A stretch of 49,091 nt of DNA from Candidatus Microbacterium stercoravium (GCA_019117025.1 DXAM01000140.1:1-49091); one strand, 5' to 3'. Positions 16,371-25,259 are shown, counted from the stretch's first letter. Notes: a model not told the origin generated them from the letters alone. Numbers and translations: made by a program.

Positions 16371-17384
16371 TTAGTCGATGGTGACGTACGGTGCGGCCGA
16401 GTAGCGGCCCGAGGTGATCTTCTGGCGCTGCAGCAGCACGTCGTTGGTGAGGCTCGACGCGCCGAAGCGGAACAGCTCGGGCGTGAGCCACTCCTCGCCC
16501 ACGGTCTCGGCGACCGTGACGAGATAGCGGATCGCGTCCTTCGAGGTGCGGATGCCGCCCGCAGGCTTCACGCCGATCGATTCGCCGGTGAGGCGCTTCC
16601 AATCGCGCACGACCTCGAGCATCGACAGCGTGACCGGAAGGGTCGCGGCGGGGGAGACCTTGCCGGTCGAGGTCTTGATGAAGTCGCCGCCCGCCAGGAT
16701 CGCGAGCCACGACGCGCGGCGCACGTTGTCGTACGTGTTGAGCTCGCCGGTCTCGAGGATCACCTTCAGATGGGCGACGGACCCGTCGGGGCGGCGGCAC
16801 GCCTCCTTCACCGCGACGATCTGGTCGAACACCTCGCCGTAGCGGCCCTCGAGGAATGCGCCGCGGTCGATGACCATGTCGATCTCGTCAGCGCCCGCGG
16901 ACACGGCATCGCGCGTGTCGGCGAGCTTGACGGCGAGCGAGGCGCGGCCGCTCGGGAACGCGGTCGCGACGGCGGCGACCTGGATCTCGCCGTGCGCGGA
17001 TCCGAGCGCGCTCACGGCCTCGCCGACCATGTCGCCGTACACGCAGACGGCGGCGACGCGCGGGCAGGAGGGGTCTGCGGGATCCGGCACGAGGGCCTTG
17101 CCCACGAGCGAGCGCACTTTGCCCGCGGTATCGGCGCCCTCGAGAGTCGTCAGGTCGATGAGCGAGATGATCCTGTCGAGCGCCCACGCCTTCGACGACG
17201 TCTTGATCGAACGCGTCGCCAGCTGGGCCGCGCGCGCCTCGAGCCCGACCGCGTCGATCCCCGGCAGCCCGTGCAGGAATCGTCGCAGGTTCGCATCGTC
17301 GGGCGCACCGCCGAGCACGCTCAGCGCGCTCGCGCGGAGAACAGGCGCGGCGGCCGCGTTCGCCTGATCGGCTTGCTTCGTCAT
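16371..17384 (-). CDS. deoC: Deoxyribose-phosphate aldolase
   Basis: This 337-residue enzyme cleaves 2-deoxyribose-5-phosphate to acetaldehyde and glyceraldehyde-3-phosphate. It has the class I aldolase residues: Asp169 in DEIDMVID, Schiff-base Lys237 in GGDFIKTSTGK, and Lys273 in GVKPAGGIRTS. It belongs to the longer DeoC subgroup (the E. coli enzyme is about 260 residues), with an N-terminal extension of about 60 residues. ATG 17384 follows GGAAGGAC. It heads a three-gene operon with two ALDH-family genes and is divergent from the MFS gene across 137 bp. Confidence 0.94.
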   Translation of the reverse strand: MTKQADQANAAAAPVLRASALSVLGGAPDDANLRRFLHGLPGIDAVGLEARAAQLATRSIKTSSKAWALDRIISLIDLTTLEGADTAGKVRSLVGKALVPDPADPSCPRVAAVCVYGDMVGEAVSALGSAHGEIQVAAVATAFPSGRASLAVKLADTRDAVSAGADEIDMVIDRGAFLEGRYGEVFDQIVAVKEACRRPDGSVAHLKVILETGELNTYDNVRRASWLAILAGGDFIKTSTGKVSPAATLPVTLSMLEVVRDWKRLTGESIGVKPAGGIRTSKDAIRYLVTVAETVGEEWLTPELFRFGASSLTNDVLLQRQKITSGRYSAAPYVTID

Positions 17385-17521
17385 TGAGTGTCCTTCCGAC
17401 GAGATCGGCGACGCGGGATCGCCTCGCACACGAGCCTACTGTCGCGGGCCGTGAGAATCTCGGGGCCGGACGCAATCGAGCCGGGTTCGCCGACCGGCGT
17501 CCGACAGGAGACAATGGGAGG

Positions 17522-18736
17522 ATGCCCGAACCTGTCGACACCCCCGGATCCGTGTGGCGTGCGCCGGGGATGGCGGCGCTGCTCGCGACGTCGGCGCTCG
17601 GCTTCGCCGGCTTCGCGCTCCTGCTTCCGACCGCCCCGCTGTGGGCGCGGCAGGTCGGTGCCGACGAGGGCGGGGCGGGCCTCGTCAACGCCGTGCTGAT
17701 GTGCGCCACCGTGCTCGTGCAGTCGATCACCCCGTGGGCGCTGCGCACGGTCGGCTGGCGGGTCACGCTGTCGATCGGCATGGTGCTGCTCGGCCTGCCG
17801 TCGCTGCTGTTCGTCTTCACCGATGCGCTGTGGGGGATCCTCGCGATCTCCGCCCTGCGCGGCGCGGGCTTCGCCGCTCTGACGGTGTGCGGTGCGAGCG
17901 CCGTCGCGCACCTCGTGCCGTCGACGCATCGCGGACGCGCTGTCGGTGTGTACGGCCTGTCGATCGCGGTGCCGCAGTTCCTGCTCACGCCGACGTCGGC
18001 GTGGATCGCGCAGTCGGTCGACTTCCGACTCGTCTTCGTGCTCGGCTGCCTGCCCGTGCTCGCCGTGCCCTTCGCGCTCGTGCTCGGCGCGCGGATTGAT
18101 CGGCACGTCGACGACGATGACGGCGCGGAGGGAAGCGGATCCGGCGGACGCCGCGCGTACCTCGCGCTCGCGCTGCCCGCGCTCGTGCTGCTCGCCATCA
18201 CCACACCGGGCGGAGCCATCATCTCGTTCGCGCCGCAGCTCGGGTTCGCGTCGCTCGCGGTCGTGCTCAGCCTGTTCGGACTCACCGGCGTGGCGGCGTT
18301 CTCGCGCTGGATCGCGGGCGGGCTCGCCGATCACTACGGCCCGCACCGCTTCATCGCGCCGCTGCTCCTGACCGGGGCCGTCGGGCTCGTGCTCGTCGCG
18401 TGGGCCGTGACGGATCCGGACGGCAGCGCGGTTCTGCTCGTCGCCGGCACGATGATCGTGGGCATCGCCTACGGGTCGCTGCAGAACCTCACTCTCGTGA
18501 TCTCGTTCGCCGCGGTGCCGACCCGCATGCGCGACGTCGCGAGCACGACATGGAACATCGGGTTCGATACGGGCACCGGCCTGGGCTCGCTCGTCGTCGG
18601 CTTCATCGCCGCGGGAACGAGCTTCGCCGTCGGGTTCTCGGTCACCGCGAGCTTCTGCGTCGTCGTCGCGGCGCTCTATCTGATCCGTCTGGGCCTGCTT
18701 CGCCGACGCGCGCTGGATCAGCCGCCCGCGTTCTGA
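17522..18736 (+). CDS. Major facilitator superfamily transporter
   Basis: This 404-residue protein has about twelve membrane helices and a short charged loop (RIDRHVDDDD..., about residues 190-210) between the two halves, typical of MFS drug or metabolite transporters. The first half has RGAGFAALTVCGASAVAHLVPSTHRGRAVGVYG, with the usual RG...G pattern between helices 4 and 5. The start is ATG 17522, with GGGAGG and AGGAGA upstream. The substrate is unknown. Its last 19 bases overlap, tail to tail, the end of the GNAT gene. The 17385-17521 gap shared with deoC must hold both promoters, but no clear operator was seen. Confidence 0.88.
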   Translation: MPEPVDTPGSVWRAPGMAALLATSALGFAGFALLLPTAPLWARQVGADEGGAGLVNAVLMCATVLVQSITPWALRTVGWRVTLSIGMVLLGLPSLLFVFTDALWGILAISALRGAGFAALTVCGASAVAHLVPSTHRGRAVGVYGLSIAVPQFLLTPTSAWIAQSVDFRLVFVLGCLPVLAVPFALVLGARIDRHVDDDDGAEGSGSGGRRAYLALALPALVLLAITTPGGAIISFAPQLGFASLAVVLSLFGLTGVAAFSRWIAGGLADHYGPHRFIAPLLLTGAVGLVLVAWAVTDPDGSAVLLVAGTMIVGIAYGSLQNLTLVISFAAVPTRMRDVASTTWNIGFDTGTGLGSLVVGFIAAGTSFAVGFSVTASFCVVVAALYLIRLGLLRRRALDQPPAF

Positions 18737-19053
18737 CGCGTGTGCTGCGCGACCGCGCGCAGGTGAGCGGGCGCCGGTTCGACCACGTGCTCGGCGTATT
18801 CGGGGTGCTTCGGCAGCCAGGCCTTCACGTACGGGCAGACCGGCACGATCCCGAGCCCGGACGCGATGGCGTCGTCGACGGCGCCGCGCACCAGCACCGA
18901 TGCGAGGCCCTGCCCCGCGTAGTCGGGCGAGACGGCGGTGTGGAACAGTACGCGGTCTCCCTCATGATCGACGTACTGCTCCTCGCCGATCTCGGCGTCT
19001 TCGTCGAGCAGGACGTAGCGGTTCTCCAGCGGTCGGTGTTCGACGTCGGCCAT
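18718..19053 (-). CDS. Small GNAT-like N-acetyltransferase (YjdJ type)
   Basis: This 111-residue protein resembles the compact Gcn5-related acetyltransferases of the PF14542 group. YVLLDEDAEIGEEQYVDHEGDRVLFHTAVSPDY covers the first strands, the acetyl-CoA loop is QGLASVLVRGAVDDA, and the typical end is VPVCPYVKAWLPKHPEY. Such small members acetylate unknown amines. It lies 12 bp after the pirin gene on the same strand and is probably co-transcribed. Its 3' end overlaps the MFS gene on the opposite strand. Confidence 0.85.
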   Translation of the reverse strand: MADVEHRPLENRYVLLDEDAEIGEEQYVDHEGDRVLFHTAVSPDYAGQGLASVLVRGAVDDAIASGLGIVPVCPYVKAWLPKHPEYAEHVVEPAPAHLRAVAQHTRQNAGG

Positions 19054-19065
19054 GATGATCGATCC

Positions 19066-20052
19066 TCACTCGCGCGGGCGCAGCCGCGCGTTCGGCAGCA
19101 CGGGGGCGGGCAGCGGGGCGGGCTGTCCGGTCGGGAAGTCTCCGAAGAGCGGATCCGCGGTGTCACCGGGCTCGAACCCGAGCTCGGCCTGATAGCGCTC
19201 GCGGAACTCGACGATCTCGTCGTGGCTGCGGCCGACGAAGTTCCACCACATCACGATCTGCTCGCCGAACGGCACGCCGCCCAGCAGCAGGATCCGCGCG
19301 TCTGCGTCGCCCGACGCCAGCCGCACGGTGTCGGAGCCGACGGCGACGTATCCGAGCGATCCGTGGGCGACCTCGGTGCCGTTCACCACGGCGTCGCCCG
19401 TCTCGGCGAGCGCGGCGAACTCGAAGTCGCGGCGCACGTCGAGCGTGACCGACGCGCCGGCCTGCAGCGTCAGCTCCGCCCCGAGCAGGTCGGGCGTGCG
19501 CGTGTCGACCGGTGAGGCGGATCCGGCGAGCTCGCCCAGGAAGACGCGCGCGCTCACGCCGGGCGCGGGGATGACGGCGTCGGGGACGTAGTGCTCGAAG
19601 TGGTTGTCGCTGAAGCGCTGCGACTCCGGAAGGGCGTACCAGAGCTGCACGCCGTGGAGCGTGGTCGTCTCGTCGGGCGAGATCTCCTGGTGGGTGATGC
19701 CCCGACCCGCGATCATGAGGTTGAGCTCGCCCGGCTTCACGCGCGCGGCGTGGCCGGCCGAGTCCAGGTGGTCGATCTCGCCGCTGAACAGCCACGACAC
19801 GGTCGCGAGGCCGGTGTGCGGGTGGCGCGGCACGCGCATGCCGCCTGTGACCGACACGTCATCGGGGCCGTAGTGATCGAGGAAGCACCACGATCCGACG
19901 AGCGATCGCTTGCGCTGCGGCAGCGTGCGCCGGACGGACATCGCGCGCGGGCCGCCGAGGGGCACGTCGCGGGGCGTGAGCACCTCGACGTCGGAGCAGG
20001 GCTCGCCGGGCTCGAGAACGGCGACGTGGGGGAAGCGCTCCTCATTGCTCAT
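19066..20052 (-). CDS. Pirin family protein
   Basis: This 328-residue bicupin has the pirin metal ligands visible as PRHPHTG (two His) and GRGITHQE (His and Glu), after the conserved SWCFLDHYGPDDV. The C-terminal cupin holds ARILLLGGVPFGEQIVMWWNFVGRSHDEI, a strong pirin C-terminal signature. Pirins bind iron; some act as quercetinases and others as redox-linked cofactors. ATG 20052 is chosen; upstream in-frame codons run into the padR promoter. It is divergent from padR and followed by the GNAT gene. Confidence 0.9.
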   Translation of the reverse strand: MSNEERFPHVAVLEPGEPCSDVEVLTPRDVPLGGPRAMSVRRTLPQRKRSLVGSWCFLDHYGPDDVSVTGGMRVPRHPHTGLATVSWLFSGEIDHLDSAGHAARVKPGELNLMIAGRGITHQEISPDETTTLHGVQLWYALPESQRFSDNHFEHYVPDAVIPAPGVSARVFLGELAGSASPVDTRTPDLLGAELTLQAGASVTLDVRRDFEFAALAETGDAVVNGTEVAHGSLGYVAVGSDTVRLASGDADARILLLGGVPFGEQIVMWWNFVGRSHDEIVEFRERYQAELGFEPGDTADPLFGDFPTGQPAPLPAPVLPNARLRPRE

Positions 20053-20098
20053 GTGGCCAGCGTACGACGCAGGCCGGAAATGAGGCAGAAGTAGAGCA

Positions 20099-20128
20099 TT
20101 GACAATAGTGTGTGGCACACAGTATTGT
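20099..20128 (+). promoter_or_regulatory. padR promoter with PadR-type operator in the spacer
   Basis: TTGACA (20099-20104), an 18-bp spacer and TATTGT (20123-20128) form a near-consensus promoter. The 21-bp palindrome at 20105-20125, of form ATAnTGTGTGnCACACAnTAT, fills the spacer with only one mismatched pair. The ATG at 20136 is seven bases after the -10, so the transcript is probably leaderless. The site has the TGTG/CACA symmetry seen in many PadR operators. Confidence 0.82.
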
Positions 20129-20135
20129 TTCTCGC

Positions 20136-20468
20136 ATGACCGACGCATTCGTTGCCCATGTGCAGGAGCTGCGGCGGGGGACGATCGTCCTCGCCTGTCT
20201 GCGGCTGCTGCGCGAGGCAGGCTACGGATACAGCCTGCTCGAGCAGCTCGCCAGCCACGGCTTCGAGACCGACGCGAACACGCTGTATCCGCTGCTCCGA
20301 CGCCTCGAGAAGCAGGGCTACCTCGAGAGCGAGTGGAACACCGACCAGTCGCGTCCGCGCAAGTTCTATCTCACCTCCGACGAGGGAGAGCGGCTCGCCG
20401 AGACGCTCACCGCCGAATGGCACCTTCTGACGCGTGCGATCGCGTCTCTCACCGATGAGGAGAAGTGA
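20136..20468 (+). CDS. PadR family transcriptional regulator
   Basis: This 110-residue protein is a PadR winged helix: GTIVLACLRLLREAGYGYSLLEQL holds the first helices, NTLYPLLRRLEKQGYL the recognition helix, and RPRKFYLTSDEGERL the wing. A short C-terminal helix would allow dimerisation. The ATG at 20136 is preferred to an in-frame GTG at 20112, which would lie inside the operator. The stop is one base before the next ATG. PadR genes paired with HAAS-domain membrane proteins form small autoregulated units, matching the operator over its own promoter. Confidence 0.92.
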   Translation: MTDAFVAHVQELRRGTIVLACLRLLREAGYGYSLLEQLASHGFETDANTLYPLLRRLEKQGYLESEWNTDQSRPRKFYLTSDEGERLAETLTAEWHLLTRAIASLTDEEK

Positions 20469-20469
20469 C

Positions 20470-21414
20470 ATGACCGCCACGCTCACGGAACGCTATGTTC
20501 ACGACACGATCCGCCGCCTGCCCGTCGACGCGCGGGACGACGTGCGGCGGGAGCTCGAGGGATCCATCGCCGACGCCGTCGAGGCGCGCGTCGAGCGCGG
20601 CGCCGCGCCCGCGGAGGCCGAGCGCCTCGCGCTCGAGGACCTCGGCGATCCCGCGGCGCTCGCGAGCGGCTTCGCGGATCGTCCCCTCACTCTGATCGGT
20701 CCGCGGTTCTTCCTGCTGTGGTGGCGCATGCTGAAGCTGCTGCTGTGGAGCGTCACACCGCTCGCGGGCGCGGGCGTCGCGATCGGGCACGCCGTCGCGG
20801 CGGATCCCGTCGGCACGATCATCGCCGAGGCGATCGTGGTGATGATCAGCGTCATCATGCACCTGTTCTTCTGGACGACGGTCGTCTTCGCGATCCTCGA
20901 TCGCTCCGGTGCGCGCGTGACGACGCGGTGGACCGTCGACCGGCTGCCCGAAGCGCCCGAGCGCCAGGGCGGCGTGGTCGACGCCGTGGCATCCGTCGTC
21001 GTGCTCGCGCTCGTCGCCGGAGCCGTGCTCTGGGACCGCTTCCGCGGGTTCGCCTTCCTCGAGGACGCCTGGTCATCGGTGCTGAGCGCCGAGCTCTGGC
21101 CCTGGTGGATCGGCGGCCTGTTCGCGATCATGCTCGCCGAGGCCGTGTTCGTGCTGGTGCGCGCGACGCGCGGCGCCTGGACGCGGGGACTCGCTGTGGT
21201 CCGCACCGCGCTTGCCGTCGTCTTCGTCAGCTGGATGGCGACCGTCCTCGGGCGCGGAATCCTGCTGGCGCCGGAGATCGGCGCCGCGCTGTCCGGGATC
21301 GGCGTGGGGCCGGAAGTGATGCGGATCCTTGCGATCCTCCTCGCTGCGGGCGTTGCGGTCGGCGCGGTCGCGAGCGTCGTGCAGGCCTGGAACGGCGTGC
21401 GCCGCGGGCGCTGA
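20470..21414 (+). CDS. HAAS/permease-prefix domain membrane protein, PadR partner
   Basis: The 314-residue protein begins with a helical cytoplasmic region (residues 1-70). The segments TIRRLPVDARDDVRRELEGSIADAV and AERLALEDLGDPAALASGF are typical of the HAAS/DUF1700 permease-prefix domain found next to PadR regulators. About six membrane helices follow. The likely role is signalling or envelope adjustment downstream of PadR, but no specific function is known. It begins one base after the padR stop, so it is translationally coupled. Confidence 0.82.
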   Translation: MTATLTERYVHDTIRRLPVDARDDVRRELEGSIADAVEARVERGAAPAEAERLALEDLGDPAALASGFADRPLTLIGPRFFLLWWRMLKLLLWSVTPLAGAGVAIGHAVAADPVGTIIAEAIVVMISVIMHLFFWTTVVFAILDRSGARVTTRWTVDRLPEAPERQGGVVDAVASVVVLALVAGAVLWDRFRGFAFLEDAWSSVLSAELWPWWIGGLFAIMLAEAVFVLVRATRGAWTRGLAVVRTALAVVFVSWMATVLGRGILLAPEIGAALSGIGVGPEVMRILAILLAAGVAVGAVASVVQAWNGVRRGR

Positions 21415-21463
21415 CGCGGCGCCGCGGCCCGCGCGGGCTGACGGACGCGTACGCTGGAGCGCG

Positions 21464-22093
21464 ATGACGAGCGACTTCTCCCGCCCCGTGTTCCGTCCCT
21501 CCGCGACCTTCGACAGGCTGTTCGCGTCCGAGGATCCCGCCGAGGTCTCGCGCGCGGCCCACGCGACGGCGACGACGCTGCTCGCTCGGGCGCGGGAGGA
21601 CGAGGATCCCGCGACCGTCGAGCGTCTGATCGCGTTCACGGCGTCGCACGGCATTGACGACATCGCACAGCTTTGGTCGCGGTCGCCCGCGAAGTCGCTG
21701 CCCGGTGCGCTGTGGCGCATGTACCTGATGCAGCTGAGCATCCACGACGATCCGCAGACAGCGGCGCTGCTGTATGAGCGCGGGCGGCACGAGCTGCGCA
21801 CGACCGACGCGGTCGTCGCGGGCGCGCCGATGCCCGCGGGGCCCGAGGAGCTCGTCACGCTCATCGACGCGATCCTGCGCGGTGCGTTCACGGGCGACTT
21901 CGCCGTCGCCCTCGATCGCACGGCAGCGTTCTGCCGCATACAGGCATCCGGATCCACGCACCTGGCCGACGACTACGAGACGACGGAGCCGGAGCGCGCC
22001 TCGGCGTTCACGACGCGCGCGCTGCGCCTCGCATCCTTCGCCGACGACCTCGCCGTCGCCTCGCGCATGTGGCGTCGCGACGAGCTGCTCTGA
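21464..22093 (+). CDS. Conserved-looking hypothetical protein, 209 aa
   Basis: I do not recognise a functional domain in this protein. It is soluble and mostly helical, starting TSDFSRPVFRPSATFDRLFASEDPAEVSRAAHATATTLL. It has a middle segment, LWRMYLMQLSIHDDPQTAALLYERGR, and a C-terminal segment, RASAFTTRALRLASFADDLAVASRMWRRDELL. Codon use matches its neighbours and ATG 21464 follows TGGAGC. I have a memory of similar proteins being carried in actinobacterial genomes under a doubtful RNA polymerase label; nothing in this sequence supports that name. It ends just before the structured segment at 22098-22250. Confidence 0.7.
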   Translation: MTSDFSRPVFRPSATFDRLFASEDPAEVSRAAHATATTLLARAREDEDPATVERLIAFTASHGIDDIAQLWSRSPAKSLPGALWRMYLMQLSIHDDPQTAALLYERGRHELRTTDAVVAGAPMPAGPEELVTLIDAILRGAFTGDFAVALDRTAAFCRIQASGSTHLADDYETTEPERASAFTTRALRLASFADDLAVASRMWRRDELL

Positions 22094-22097
22094 CCCA

Positions 22098-22154
22098 CCG
22101 TGTCCCATGCGGTGCGGGTCTGACGCCCTGATTCCCGCCGGAAGCGGGACATGG
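22098..22154. other. Inverted-repeat hairpin after the 209-aa gene
   Basis: CCGTGTCCC (22098-22106) can pair with GGGACATGG (22146-22154) with one wobble. A shorter hairpin, TCCCGC/GCGGGA (22133-22138 and 22144-22149), competes for the 3' arm. It starts five bases after the stop of the 209-aa gene. There is no T-tract, so a role as terminator is uncertain. Confidence 0.4.
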
Positions 22155-22164
22155 TGGCATGAAG

Positions 22165-22250
22165 GTGCCGAGCCGCAGAAGTACGCCTCACGGCGGAAGG
22201 CCGCTCGAAGCGGCGAAATTTGGAGCCCGGGGTAATCTGCGGCCCGGCAC
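22165..22250. ncRNA. Candidate structured RNA element, unassigned family
   Basis: GTGCCGAGCCGCAGA (22165-22179) pairs with TCTGCGGCCCGGCAC (22236-22250) in a 15-bp stem with a single A-C mismatch. It encloses 56 bases that include the perfect hairpin GCCGCT-CGA-AGCGGC (22200-22214). CCGGG/CCCGG near 22228-22246 offers a competing pair. The segment lies in a 210-bp gap between the stops of two convergent genes and has no good reading frame. It matches no riboswitch, SRP, tmRNA or RNase P pattern that I know. The strand is undetermined. Confidence 0.4.
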
Positions 22251-22303
22251 TCACAGTGTAACGAACCCGCGCCGCAGGTATTCCCGACGGCGCGGATCCG
22301 TCG

Positions 22304-23083
22304 TCACCCGAAGCGGCCCGAGACGTAGTCCTCGGTTGCCTTCTCGGCGGGCGTGGTGAAGATCTTCGTCGTGTCGTCGTACTCGATGAGCTTGCCCGGC
22401 TTGCCCGTGCCGGCGATGTTGAAGAACGCCGTCTTGTCGCTCACGCGACTGGCCTGCTGCATGTTGTGCGTGACGATCACGACCGTGTAGTCGTTCTTGA
22501 TCTCGGCGATGAGCTCTTCGATAGCGAAGGTCGAGATCGGGTCGAGGGCCGAGCAGGGCTCGTCCATGAGGATCACGTCGGGGGAGACCGCGATCGCACG
22601 GGCGATGCAGAGGCGCTGCTGCTGCCCGCCCGACAATCCCGATCCCGGCTTCTCCAGGCGGTCCTTGACCTCGTTCCAGAGGTTCGCACCGCGCAGCGAC
22701 TGTTCGACGAGGGCATCCTGATCGCTCTTGGCCATGCGGCGATTGTTGAGCTTGACGCCGGCGAGCACATTGTCGCGGATGGACATGGTGGGGAAGGGGT
22801 TGGGGCGCTGGAAGACCATGCCCACCTGGCGCCGCACGAGCACGGGGTCGACGCCGTGGCCGTAGAGGTTCCTGCCGTCGATCAGCACCTCGCCCTCGAC
22901 GCGGGCCCCCGGGATGACCTCGTGCATGCGGTTCAGCGTGCGCAGAAAGGTCGACTTGCCGCAGCCCGACGGGCCGATGAAGGCCGTGACGGTGCCCGGC
23001 TGCACGTCGAGCGAGACGCCCTCAACGGCGAGGAAGTCGCCGTAGTAGACGTTGAGGTCGTTGACTTCGATGCTCTTGGACAT
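22304..23083 (-). CDS. pstB: Phosphate ABC transporter ATP-binding protein
   Basis: This 259-residue ATPase has the PstB hallmarks: Walker [29 protein letters not shown] with the Q-loop, signature LSGGQQQRL, Walker [14 protein letters not shown], and the Pst-specific [18 protein letters not shown]. It drives high-affinity phosphate import through PstC/PstA. ATG 23083 follows AAGGATT. It is last in pstS-pstC-pstA-pstB, 38 bp after pstA, and is expected to be induced by phosphate limitation through the PHO box before pstS. Confidence 0.97.
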   Translation of the reverse strand: MSKSIEVNDLNVYYGDFLAVEGVSLDVQPGTVTAFIGPSGCGKSTFLRTLNRMHEVIPGARVEGEVLIDGRNLYGHGVDPVLVRRQVGMVFQRPNPFPTMSIRDNVLAGVKLNNRRMAKSDQDALVEQSLRGANLWNEVKDRLEKPGSGLSGGQQQRLCIARAIAVSPDVILMDEPCSALDPISTFAIEELIAEIKNDYTVVIVTHNMQQASRVSDKTAFFNIAGTGKPGKLIEYDDTTKIFTTPAEKATEDYVSGRFG

Positions 23084-23121
23084 CTGTGTGAATCCTTCTT
23101 CGTTGCTTACGACGGAGCCGC

Positions 23122-24228
23122 TCAGCGACCGCTGGTCTTGGGGGCGAACAGCTTGGAGATGAGGCGCGCGAGCAGGTTCAGCACCATCACGATGAGCAGC
23201 AGCGTGAGCGCCGCGGCCCACGCGCGTTCGAGCGATGCGCCCGGGCTCGAGGCGCTCGGATACATGAACTCGTTGTAGACGAACACCGGCAGGGTCATCA
23301 TCTGGCCGTTCGAGCTCTCGAACGGGTTGACCTGCAGGTTCTGCACGAAACCTGCTGTGAGCAGCAGGGGAGCCGTCTCGCCGATCACACGGGCGATCGC
23401 GAGCATGATCGACGTCGTGATCCCGGCGATCGCGGTCGGCAGCACGACCTTGACGATCGTGAGCCACTTCGGCACGCCGAGCGCATACGAGGCCTCGCGC
23501 AGCTCGTTCGGCACGATGCGCAGCATCTCCTCGGATCCGCGCACGACGACGGGGATCATGAGCACGCTGAGCGCCAGGGCGCCCATGATGCCCATGCGCA
23601 CGCCGGGGCCGAGCAGGAGCGCGAAGACCGAGTAGATGAACAGACCGGCGACGATCGACGGGATGCCCGTCATGACGTCGACGAAGAAGGTGATCGACTT
23701 CGAGAGGCGATTGCCGTTGCCGTACTCGATCAGATAGATCGACGTCATCAGGCCGATCGGCACGGAGATCAGCGCCGCGAGGCCCGTGATGATGAGGGTG
23801 CCCCAGATCGCGTGCACGGCGCCGCCGCCCTCGCCGATGATGTTGCGCATCGAGAAGCTGAAGAACTCGGCGTCCATGCGCGCGATGCCGTTGGAGACCA
23901 CGGTCCACAGCAGGGAGATGAGCGGCAGGCAGGCGATCACGAACGCCGTCGAGATCAGCGCCGTCATGAGGCGGTCCGTCGCGTGACGGCGGGTCTCAGC
24001 GATCGCGGAGACGACGACGATGAGCACGATGTAGATCACCATGCCGACGAAGAGCGTGCCGGCGATGTTGAAGTCTGCCGTGTCGCCGCCGTTCAGCGCG
24101 ACGCCGAACACAGCGGCCGAGATGGCCATGGAGCCGAGCAGGATCGCCCAGGGGGCCCAGCCGGGCAGGTGTCCCGTCGAGATCGACCGCGAGCGAGCGG
24201 ACACGGAGGAGGCGTGGGGAGTGGTCAT
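23122..24228 (-). CDS. pstA: Phosphate ABC transporter permease PstA
   Basis: This 368-residue permease has a hydrophobic N-terminal extension with three helices (about residues 25-125), followed by the conserved core. [30 protein letters not shown] precedes the EAA-type loop, which reads [36 protein letters not shown]. It pairs with PstC to form the phosphate channel. ATG 24228 is separated from the pstC stop by a single base, so the two are translationally coupled. The extension is longer than in E. coli PstA. Confidence 0.95.
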   Translation of the reverse strand: MTTPHASSVSARSRSISTGHLPGWAPWAILLGSMAISAAVFGVALNGGDTADFNIAGTLFVGMVIYIVLIVVVSAIAETRRHATDRLMTALISTAFVIACLPLISLLWTVVSNGIARMDAEFFSFSMRNIIGEGGGAVHAIWGTLIITGLAALISVPIGLMTSIYLIEYGNGNRLSKSITFFVDVMTGIPSIVAGLFIYSVFALLLGPGVRMGIMGALALSVLMIPVVVRGSEEMLRIVPNELREASYALGVPKWLTIVKVVLPTAIAGITTSIMLAIARVIGETAPLLLTAGFVQNLQVNPFESSNGQMMTLPVFVYNEFMYPSASSPGASLERAWAAALTLLLIVMVLNLLARLISKLFAPKTSGR

Positions 24229-24229
24229 G

Positions 24230-25222
24230 TCAGTTCGCTCCCGAGAACTCGGCGCGGCGGTTCACGAGCCAGCGCGCGATCGCGTTGACGGCGAAGGTCA
24301 CGATGAACAGGATGAGGCCCGTGGCGATCAGGGTGTTGACGCCGGTGCCGTACGCCTCGGGGAAGTGCAGCGCGATGTTCGCGGCGATCGACTGCGGGTT
24401 GCCCGACTGCAGCAGCTGGAACGCGACGATCGGCGAGCCCGAGAGGACCATCGTCACGGCCATCGTCTCGCCGAGCGCGCGCCCGAGGCCGAGCATCGCA
24501 CCGGATACCATGCCGCCGCGCGCGAAGGGCAGCACCGACATCCGGATCATCTCCCACCGGGTCGCTCCGAGGGCCAGCGCGGCCTCTTCGTGCAGCTTCG
24601 GCGTCTGCAGGAACACCTCGCGGCAGATGGCGGTCATGATCGGCAGGATCATGACCGCCAGCACGAGTGCGGCGGTCATGATCGTGCGGCCGCTGGCCGA
24701 AACGGGCCCGGCGAAGAAGAGATCGAGCACGGGAAGCGTGCCGAGGGTGTTGGTCAGGGTGACGTAGAAGGGCTGCAGGAAGCCCGAGAAGAACAGCGCG
24801 CCCCAGAGGCCGAAGACGACCGAGGGGACGGCCGCCAGCAGGTCGATGACGTACCCGAGCACGGCCGCGAGCCTGCGGGGCGCGTAGTGCGAGATGAACA
24901 GCGCGATGCCGATCGCGATCGGCGTGGCGATGATCAGCGCGAGGAGTGACGACCACAGGGTGCCGAACAGCAGCGGGAGGGCATAGCTCCAGAAGTTCTG
25001 GCCATCGAGCATCGGGTTGTCGGCCGGATCCGTGGCGAACGCCGGGATCGACTGGGCGATGAGGAAGAACGCCGTCGCGGCCAGGACGATCAGGATGATG
25101 ATGCCGGCGCCGAGCGACGCGCCGGAGAACGCGAGGTCGCCCGGTCTCTTCCGCGCGCGGGTCTTGGCGGTGGGCGGTGAGTGCGGCGTGTCGGGCGCGT
25201 GCGCCTTCTCCGTGATGCTCAT
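24230..25222 (-). CDS. pstC: Phosphate ABC transporter permease PstC
   Basis: The 330-residue permease has a Lys/Arg-rich cytoplasmic N-terminus (residues 1-30) and six or so helices. Conserved segments are LFGTLWSSLLALIIATPIAIGIALFISHYAP and the cytoplasmic loop KLHEEAALALGATRWEMIRMSVLPFARGGMVSGAMLGLGRALGETMAV. It forms the phosphate channel with PstA. It lies 132 bp after pstS, a gap that holds a long hairpin (25260-25307). Confidence 0.95.
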   Translation of the reverse strand: MSITEKAHAPDTPHSPPTAKTRARKRPGDLAFSGASLGAGIIILIVLAATAFFLIAQSIPAFATDPADNPMLDGQNFWSYALPLLFGTLWSSLLALIIATPIAIGIALFISHYAPRRLAAVLGYVIDLLAAVPSVVFGLWGALFFSGFLQPFYVTLTNTLGTLPVLDLFFAGPVSASGRTIMTAALVLAVMILPIMTAICREVFLQTPKLHEEAALALGATRWEMIRMSVLPFARGGMVSGAMLGLGRALGETMAVTMVLSGSPIVAFQLLQSGNPQSIAANIALHFPEAYGTGVNTLIATGLILFIVTFAVNAIARWLVNRRAEFSGAN

Positions 25223-25259
25223 TGGCTCCCAGTTCTGCTACGTGGGGGACTCATGCGTG

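Noticed and set aside
20112..20135. GTG at 20112 as a longer start of padR
   Set aside because: It lies inside the 21-bp operator and upstream of the predicted transcription start; the ATG at 20136 fits the PadR family N-terminus.
22165..22250. Riboswitch of a known class (ydaO, SAM, cobalamin, TPP, glycine)
   Set aside because: The conserved cores I remember for these classes are not present in order, and no start codon of a target gene follows on either strand.
22165..22250. SRP RNA, tmRNA or RNase P RNA
   Set aside because: The GGAAG-containing stretch lacks the SRP apical loop pattern, and no tmRNA tag frame or RNase P core motifs are visible.
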